Source of the DNA: Pseudomonadota bacterium
Lineage (GTDB): Bacteria > Pseudomonadota > Gammaproteobacteria > Steroidobacterales > Woeseiaceae
Direction of reading: 5' to 3'
DNA: 8,734 nucleotides
NCBI GenBank assembly: GCA_022567775.1
Contig: JADFGH010000078.1
Span: forward strand, 1-8,734
Within the stretch, counting starts at the first letter, position 1. Each line of letters begins with the position of its first letter. Of this stretch, positions 4,138 to 8,734 are shown piece by piece. The position numbers were made by a program, and so were the translations under genes. The notes under the pieces were generated by a model. The model did not search any database. It was not told the origin of the DNA and saw nothing but the letters and a program-made list of their open reading frames with translations.

Positions 4138-6883
4138 AGGCGGGCCAATACTGGGTATCCAGCTTCAAAGTGATGACTTGAACTGCACCATTCCAGGTGA
4201 CCGTCTTCAAGCGCACAGACGTTTGATCCTCTTTACCGGCAACCGCATCAACAAATGACTGCAAGTCCGGCGTATCCGTGTCGTCTACGGCTACGATTCG
4301 GCGGCCAGCCCAAAGTCCGTAGCGAGTTGCCGGCGAACCGTAACTGAAAAATGCTACGTAGACGCCGGTGGCCTCGATGCCGCGTTGTGCAGACATCGCA
4401 CGGTGCGGGTCCTGGAGCAATGCACCTGCCCACGATACTGCCCATTCGATGCCGACACCGTCCAGTGCAACGGTCTCAATTTCGAGGTCCAGCGCCTCTC
4501 CGTCCCGCCACACCGTGACATCGACCTGGGGCTTTTGCACGGCACGTTCGAGTTCGCGAAACGTCGTGACGATTTCATCGTCAATTGCCAGGATCATGTC
4601 ACCATTCTTCAGCATTGCTGCGGCAGGGGCGCCTGCAACCAGGCGCGTAATACTCAATGCACGTCGCTTTCCTGGATTATGCGCTTCGAGTTTTTTGAGC
4701 CAGCTCTCGTCGACTCCCAGCTTGCGGGCCGCGAACAATGGCATATAGCCGAGCTCCAGTTCCAGCGAATAAACCGGCTGTCCAGAATGGACGACTTTTA
4801 CAAACTCATCAAGCAGCTCACTGGGGATACCCCGGTTGAACTGCCCCGAATCGCCGCCGGTCTGGTAGGCGAAGCTGGCCCACTTGGCCACGACTTCGCC
4901 TTTTTTATTCACGAGCACACCGTCAAAATCCGTCGGCGCATTGACCAGCGCAATCGTCTCGAGGTTCGAGTCGCGAAAACGCATCGTTCGTGACAGCGGC
5001 AGGGAAATTACTTCAATGGACGACACCGTACTGGCCTGGTGCACAAGCTGGTGGTCACCCTTCAATCCAATAACCCAGACATCGTCCCCGGCTGCCAGTT
5101 CCTCGGTCGAGAATTTCGCAGACCTGGCAGGCGTGTCGCCAATCAGCTGCGGATCGTAGCTAACAATTGCGAGATTGTGCAGAGGATGTATGTACTCGAC
5201 CTTGCCGCTGACCTGGAGAGACCCGGCAAAAGTGATAGTGACATCTCCCATCGCAACGGGAACCGTATTTCTGTCAACGATAACGTGGCCGCGCCCGGCA
5301 TCTACTATGAGGCCGGTGCCATAATAATGCCGGTCCGCAACACCAGATACCGTGTAGGGCAGGTCAAAGGTAACCATGACCAGCGACGGTGCAACCGCGT
5401 TTACGCGCGGGTCGCCGTTCCGAGTGAACCGGGTGCTGCCCGACTCGGGCGGCGACGGTTCGGGACCTGCATCGAGATCCTCACACGGCCAGACACCGCT
5501 CTCATCATCGCGTACGCAATATCGCGCCGGAAACCACGTGCGATCCATTTCGACAGACCGCACGATACTGTTGTGGGAGTCTTCAATAGTATTGTAACGG
5601 AAGGTCGTTCGGTCGCCGTCGGCCAGTTTGGCGAGCTGTAGACGCAAATCGGCAATGCTGTTGACGACCTCCCCGCCCACCTCGGTGATCACTGCTCCTC
5701 GCGGAATGGCGGCTCGTGACAGAACATATCCGGGATTCGCGACGTAAACACCGCTGATCGGGTGGTTATAGTGACGGGCCTGCTGATAGGACAAATCGTT
5801 GACAATCGCATCACCGAACTCGAGAAACTCGTCGGGCGATATTTCATGCAGGTCAGTAACCTGTAACTTGTGCCTGATGGTGCGACCGCCGCGCTCGATT
5901 TCGATCGTCACGTCCTCGCCGACCCTGCCATCAAGAATAGCTGCAAGCGGGATGAATTCGATGATGAGCTCACCGTTGACGCGAACGAGGATGTCCCCCG
6001 GCTCGATTTTTCCGGCCGCCGGGGATTCCGGAATAACCTGACTCACAGTCAGCATGCCGGTCTGATCAGGATAGGCGGAACGGACCAGTTCCTCCGTTTC
6101 CGTGGTCAGGCCGAGACGGCGCAACTCATCGAAGGTGCTTCGTTCAAATACAGTTTGCAGCGTTCCGCGTGTGACTGCGTCGTTATCCTGAATCAGTCGC
6201 AGTGCCCGTGCGATGCGATCCAGCGGCAGGAAGAAGCTGCTGGCAGCGTTGTTATTGCCACCGGCATTCAGTGCAACTACCTCACCGGCGATATTGATAA
6301 CGGGAGAACCCGATGATCCGCCGGAGGTGTCGGAGGCTGCCTGATAATAGAAAGTGTTGAAGTCGTTGTACTTGCCGCGGCCGTAGTCCGGTGCCTTGCG
6401 GTCCAGCCGTGCGATGGTGCCGGCAAGGATTGACAGTTTTTCACCGGCGTCGTTGCCGACCACGCGAATTTCGTGGCCAATGCCTGCGGCGCCCGGCACC
6501 AGCGGCAGCTCCGCCGGCTCCATGTATGCGAGATCGTCCGGGTTATAACGGAAGAAGCCGAAATCATGGACAGGATCGCGGTATATCGGTGTCAGCCTGA
6601 CTTCCTCGTTATTCAGGAAAATTGCCTCGGCGACGACCGGCCCCGGTGTGACGACGTGCCGATTGGTCAGAATCAGGCCACGCTTCGCATCAACAACAAA
6701 TCCCGTTGCCTGGCTCGATGAGTTCCAGCCGGTGTCAAAAGCCCGCGTGCTATCGACGCGGATCGAGACGACACCGGTCGAGATCCTTTCGAGTGTTCCA
6801 ACCCACTCTGGTTCCTCCGCCTGCACCAGGGATGCAAAGGTGAGTACATACAGCAAAGCTGCGCGAGGTATTTTCTTTATCAA
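4088..6883 (-). CDS. Exported double HtrA protease of the Nma111/DEG7 layout
   Basis: A 931-residue protein, about twice the length of DegP. After a Sec signal (IKKIPRAALLYVLTFASLVQA, cleavage near 22) comes a trypsin-like domain (about 35-235) with a full triad: His76 in TNRHVV, Asp107 in DPVHDFGFF, Ser191 in GGSSGSPV. It ends with FFLPLDRIARALRLI (217-231), a stretch I associate with fungal Nma111. Two PDZ domains follow (about 276-343 and 375-440). A second trypsin-like domain (488-700) has lost its triad: Asn539 for His, Asn570 for Asp (HPLHNLAI), and Phe653 or a neighbour for Ser. Two more PDZ domains finish it (741-805, 840-910). Expected role: protein quality control in the periplasm, with the inactive half probably serving assembly or substrate binding, as described for DEG7. 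Cys456 and Cys467 in the inter-half linker may pair. The stop overlaps the M23 gene. The TTG start is chosen from the signal peptide and ribosome binding site. Confidence 0.9.
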   Translation of the reverse strand: MIKKIPRAALLYVLTFASLVQAEEPEWVGTLERISTGVVSIRVDSTRAFDTGWNSSSQATGFVVDAKRGLILTNRHVVTPGPVVAEAIFLNNEEVRLTPIYRDPVHDFGFFRYNPDDLAYMEPAELPLVPGAAGIGHEIRVVGNDAGEKLSILAGTIARLDRKAPDYGRGKYNDFNTFYYQAASDTSGGSSGSPVINIAGEVVALNAGGNNNAASSFFLPLDRIARALRLIQDNDAVTRGTLQTVFERSTFDELRRLGLTTETEELVRSAYPDQTGMLTVSQVIPESPAAGKIEPGDILVRVNGELIIEFIPLAAILDGRVGEDVTIEIERGGRTIRHKLQVTDLHEISPDEFLEFGDAIVNDLSYQQARHYNHPISGVYVANPGYVLSRAAIPRGAVITEVGGEVVNSIADLRLQLAKLADGDRTTFRYNTIEDSHNSIVRSVEMDRTWFPARYCVRDDESGVWPCEDLDAGPEPSPPESGSTRFTRNGDPRVNAVAPSLVMVTFDLPYTVSGVADRHYYGTGLIVDAGRGHVIVDRNTVPVAMGDVTITFAGSLQVSGKVEYIHPLHNLAIVSYDPQLIGDTPARSAKFSTEELAAGDDVWVIGLKGDHQLVHQASTVSSIEVISLPLSRTMRFRDSNLETIALVNAPTDFDGVLVNKKGEVVAKWASFAYQTGGDSGQFNRGIPSELLDEFVKVVHSGQPVYSLELELGYMPLFAARKLGVDESWLKKLEAHNPGKRRALSITRLVAGAPAAAMLKNGDMILAIDDEIVTTFRELERAVQKPQVDVTVWRDGEALDLEIETVALDGVGIEWAVSWAGALLQDPHRAMSAQRGIEATGVYVAFFSYGSPATRYGLWAGRRIVAVDDTDTPDLQSFVDAVAGKEDQTSVRLKTVTWNGAVQVITLKLDTQYWPAYEIRKTTDGWRRAEIG

Positions 6884-7058
6884 TTCACTCTTCCGTGCAA
6901 AATCAGGGCAGCGTCCGGTTTTGTCGCACCCACAACTCCGACTGATTGCCGCCACCGCGGTTCCCCCGGGTTGCCGATGCAGCAGCCGGTAATGGATGAT
7001 TATGCCGGAAAATGTGCCCGGTTTAGGGTGCGGCAGGCCGCAAAATTGCACTTGCAGG
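6884..7058 (-). other. Spacer between gcvPB and the double HtrA gene
   Basis: This 175-base stretch between the gcvPB stop and the TTG start has no gene of its own. A perfect palindrome TGCGGC-AG-GCCGCA lies at 7029-7042, 17 bases past the gcvPB stop. On the minus strand it is preceded, not followed, by TTTT, so it is not a normal terminator for gcvPB. A CATAAT at about 7006-7011 (minus strand) resembles a -10 box but lacks a fitting -35. Whether the protease gene has its own promoter cannot be settled by eye. Confidence 0.4.
6888..6894 (-). promoter_or_regulatory. Ribosome binding site deciding the TTG start of the double HtrA gene
   Basis: GGAAGAG on the minus strand lies just before the TTG at 6881-6883. 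No ATG exists between it and the ATG at 7144 in this frame. A GTG at 6953-6955, preceded by GGGGGA, is the main alternative, but it would add 24 residues, including CGCDKTGRC, in front of the hydrophobic segment. Confidence 0.55.
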
Positions 7059-8540
7059 TCAGGATACGGGTTTCCACGCCAGATCGAGATGTCGGGCGGC
7101 CCTGACGTCGTCCAGCCGGCGCACCGGCGTGCTGTAAGGGGCACCCCTGACGCGCTCCGGATCCGCTTTTGCCTCTTCGGCGATGGCGATCATGGCATCG
7201 ATGAAGTTGTCCAGCACCTCCCGGGTCTCGGTTTCGGTCGGCTCGATCAGCAGGCATTCCGGCACCAGCAGGGGAAAATACGTTGTTGGCGCGTGAATGT
7301 CCTTGTCAAGCAATGCTTTGGCAAAATCCATCGTGTTGACGTGCAACGTTTTTGCCTCTTTCTTCAAGGTCAGGATGAATTCATGGCTGGCGCGCCGATT
7401 TGGGAACGCCACTTCGAAACCGGCGTCTTTCAGACGAGCCATCAGGTAATTCGCGTTCAAGGTCGCGTATTCCGCGATGCGCTTCATGCCGTCTTTGCCG
7501 ACCATGCGCATATACACATACGCTCGCAACAAAACGCCGGCATTACCCATGAAGGCGGACAGCCGCCCGATACTTTGCGGTAAATCGTCCTCGGTAAGCC
7601 AGTCGTAGTACGCAGAACCATCTTTCTCGCCCCTGTCGACAACTTTCCTAACTATGGGAACCGGCAGGAACGGTTTCAGGCGCATACCAACACCCACCGC
7701 ACCGGAGCCCGGCCCGCCACCGCCATGCGGCGTCGAGAATGTCTTGTGCAGGTTGAGATGAATGACATCAAAGCCCATGTCACCCGGGCGGACTTTGCCA
7801 AGAATCGCATTGAGATTTGCGCCATCGTAGTAAAGCAATCCGCCGGCATTGTGAATGATATCCTGAATTTCCATGATCCTGCGCTCGAAGACACCGAGCG
7901 TGGATGGGTTTGTCAGCATGATGCCGGCGGTGTTGGGCCCGACCGCTTTCTTCAACGCTGCGATGTCGACGTCACCTTCTGCATCGGTCGGGATTTCCCT
8001 GACGCTGCAACCGCACATCGTTGCCGTTGCGGGATTTGTGCCGTGCGCTGCATCCGGCACGATGATCTCGTCGCGATTCTCATCGCCGCGTGCGATGTGA
8101 TAGGCACGAATCATGGCGACACCGGCAAGTTCTCCCTGGGCGCCCGCCATCGGTGTCAGCGACACGGCCTGCATGCCGGTTACCGACTTCAGCATCTCCT
8201 GCAATTCGTACATGCAGGCAAGAAACCCCTGGCCATGGCTAACCGGTCCCAGGGGATGCCGCTCCGCAAATCCCGGTAACAGCGCCAGCGCATTGCAGGC
8301 GCGCGGGTTGTACTTCATCGTGCAGGACCCCAGGGGATAGAAGTGTGTATCGATCGAGAAGTTTTGTTGTGACAATCTCGTGAAATGACGGACTACCTGT
8401 AACTCGGAAACCTCGGGCAGCGTCGGTACATCATCACGCATGTATGCGGCCGGAATATCGGCCTCTGCTATATCGAGCGGCGCCTGCGCGAACGCGCGCC
8501 GGCCCGGTTTCGAGATGTCGAAGATCAGTTGTTCGCTCAT
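7059..8540 (-). CDS. gcvPB: Glycine dehydrogenase (decarboxylating) subunit 2, P-protein beta subunit
   Basis: The PLP-binding half of the split glycine decarboxylase P-protein. With GcvPA it decarboxylates glycine and passes the aminomethyl group to lipoylated GcvH in the cytosolic glycine cleavage system. The 493-residue length fits the family. Visible hallmarks: [14 protein letters not shown] (67-80), [11 protein letters not shown] (127-137), DAAHGTNPA (163-171), [10 protein letters not shown] (237-246), and the PLP lysine Lys266 in [18 protein letters not shown]. No residue looks missing. The start is firm: AAGGAG lies five bases before the ATG at 8540. It is 11 bases downstream of the tpx stop on the same strand, so the two are probably one transcript. 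The partner genes gcvPA, gcvH and gcvT are not in the window and may lie to its right. Confidence 0.96.
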   Translation of the reverse strand: MSEQLIFDISKPGRRAFAQAPLDIAEADIPAAYMRDDVPTLPEVSELQVVRHFTRLSQQNFSIDTHFYPLGSCTMKYNPRACNALALLPGFAERHPLGPVSHGQGFLACMYELQEMLKSVTGMQAVSLTPMAGAQGELAGVAMIRAYHIARGDENRDEIIVPDAAHGTNPATATMCGCSVREIPTDAEGDVDIAALKKAVGPNTAGIMLTNPSTLGVFERRIMEIQDIIHNAGGLLYYDGANLNAILGKVRPGDMGFDVIHLNLHKTFSTPHGGGGPGSGAVGVGMRLKPFLPVPIVRKVVDRGEKDGSAYYDWLTEDDLPQSIGRLSAFMGNAGVLLRAYVYMRMVGKDGMKRIAEYATLNANYLMARLKDAGFEVAFPNRRASHEFILTLKKEAKTLHVNTMDFAKALLDKDIHAPTTYFPLLVPECLLIEPTETETREVLDNFIDAMIAIAEEAKADPERVRGAPYSTPVRRLDDVRAARHLDLAWKPVS

Positions 8541-8545
8541 GGGGG

Positions 8546-8551
8546 CTCCTT
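8546..8551 (-). promoter_or_regulatory. Ribosome binding site of gcvPB
   Basis: AAGGAG follows the tpx stop codon directly on the minus strand and stands five bases before the gcvPB ATG. The arrangement supports co-transcription of the two genes. Confidence 0.8.
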
Positions 8552-8734
8552 CTAGATCTCGAGATCAGACGAATCTATTGTTATGCCAAGCGCCTGGCAG
8601 GCAGCAATGTAGTCCGGCTCATCGCCAATGTCCTCGATTTGTTCACGGTACACGAGCGTATTATTTTCATCGAGCACGACTACTGCCCTCGAGAACATGC
8701 CGGCAAGCGGTCCTTCAACGATCTGCACACCGTA
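8552..8734 (-). CDS. tpx: Thiol peroxidase Tpx, C-terminal 60 residues (5' end cut by window edge)
   Basis: Tpx is an atypical 2-Cys peroxiredoxin that reduces peroxides at the expense of thioredoxin. The visible C-terminal part begins [12 protein letters not shown], continues [19 protein letters not shown] and [11 protein letters not shown], and ends SDLEI before the TAG. This matches the C-terminal part of Tpx ([22 protein letters not shown], then EPDYEAAL). The peroxidatic and resolving cysteines lie upstream, outside the window. Two points differ from the E. coli form as I recall it: a cysteine in AACQAL (fragment residue 46), and a tail about ten residues longer. It leads directly into gcvPB. 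A different peroxiredoxin subfamily is possible but less likely. Confidence 0.85.
   Translation of the reverse strand, partial: YGVQIVEGPLAGMFSRAVVVLDENNTLVYREQIEDIGDEPDYIAACQALGITIDSSDLEI

Noticed and set aside
5039..5641. Plus-strand 200-codon open frame antisense to the double HtrA gene
   Set aside because: It has Arg-rich composition and no family features; the opposite frame encodes recognisable protease and PDZ domains throughout.
7029..7042. Palindrome TGCGGC-AG-GCCGCA as the gcvPB terminator
   Set aside because: On the minus strand the T-run comes before the stem instead of after it, and a full stem leaves only a two-base loop.
6884..7144. N-terminal 87-codon extension of the double HtrA reading frame
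   Set aside because: It overlaps gcvPB, has no signal-peptide character, and a TTG with a ribosome binding site at 6883 starts a clean signal peptide.
7725..8279. Plus-strand open frame antisense to gcvPB
   Set aside because: It is a shadow of a strongly conserved gene; the product has no recognisable domain.

Overview
The window looks like chromosomal DNA from a Gram-negative bacterium, most likely an uncultured or environmental gammaproteobacterium. The evidence is Sec and Tat signal peptides, an UrcA-family protein, a split glycine decarboxylase (GcvPB), Tpx, and a pair of GTAG-headed REP-like palindromes. That placement is an inference. No tRNA, rRNA, CRISPR array, insertion sequence or phage gene was seen.

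Layout. The left part reads rightward: the 3' end of rsgA (ribosome-assembly GTPase, cut by the window edge), a small secreted protein of unknown function (654-1115), and a histidinol-phosphate-aminotransferase-like PLP enzyme carrying a twin-arginine signal (1182-2321). A convergent intergenic stretch (2322-2580) holds two REP-like elements and a long-spaced inverted repeat. Everything to its right reads leftward: an exported UrcA-family protein (2581-2916), a 213-base intergenic region with repeated motifs, an exported DUF4124-LytM/M23 peptidase (3130-4137), a 931-residue exported double HtrA protease (4088-6883), gcvPB (7059-8540), and the 3' end of tpx (from 8552, cut by the window edge).

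How the genes work together. The tpx end and gcvPB are 11 bases apart and look co-transcribed. The double HtrA gene and the M23 gene overlap by 50 bases and both encode exported proteins, which suggests a coupled envelope-maintenance pair (protein quality control plus a murein hydrolase or its regulator). Five consecutive genes, from 654 to 6883, encode proteins with export signals, lying between cytosolic housekeeping genes.

The most notable item is the large protease. It has the order active trypsin-like domain, PDZ, PDZ, inactive trypsin-like domain, PDZ, PDZ. That is the layout known from fungal Nma111 and plant DEG7, and not that of DegP, DegQ or DegS. Its first catalytic triad is intact and all three positions of the second are replaced. 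Its true start appears to be a TTG at 6883 that places a clean Sec signal peptide at the N-terminus; the open frame continues 87 codons further upstream, into gcvPB. The second item is the Tat-exported HisC-like aminotransferase, an unusual location for a PLP enzyme.
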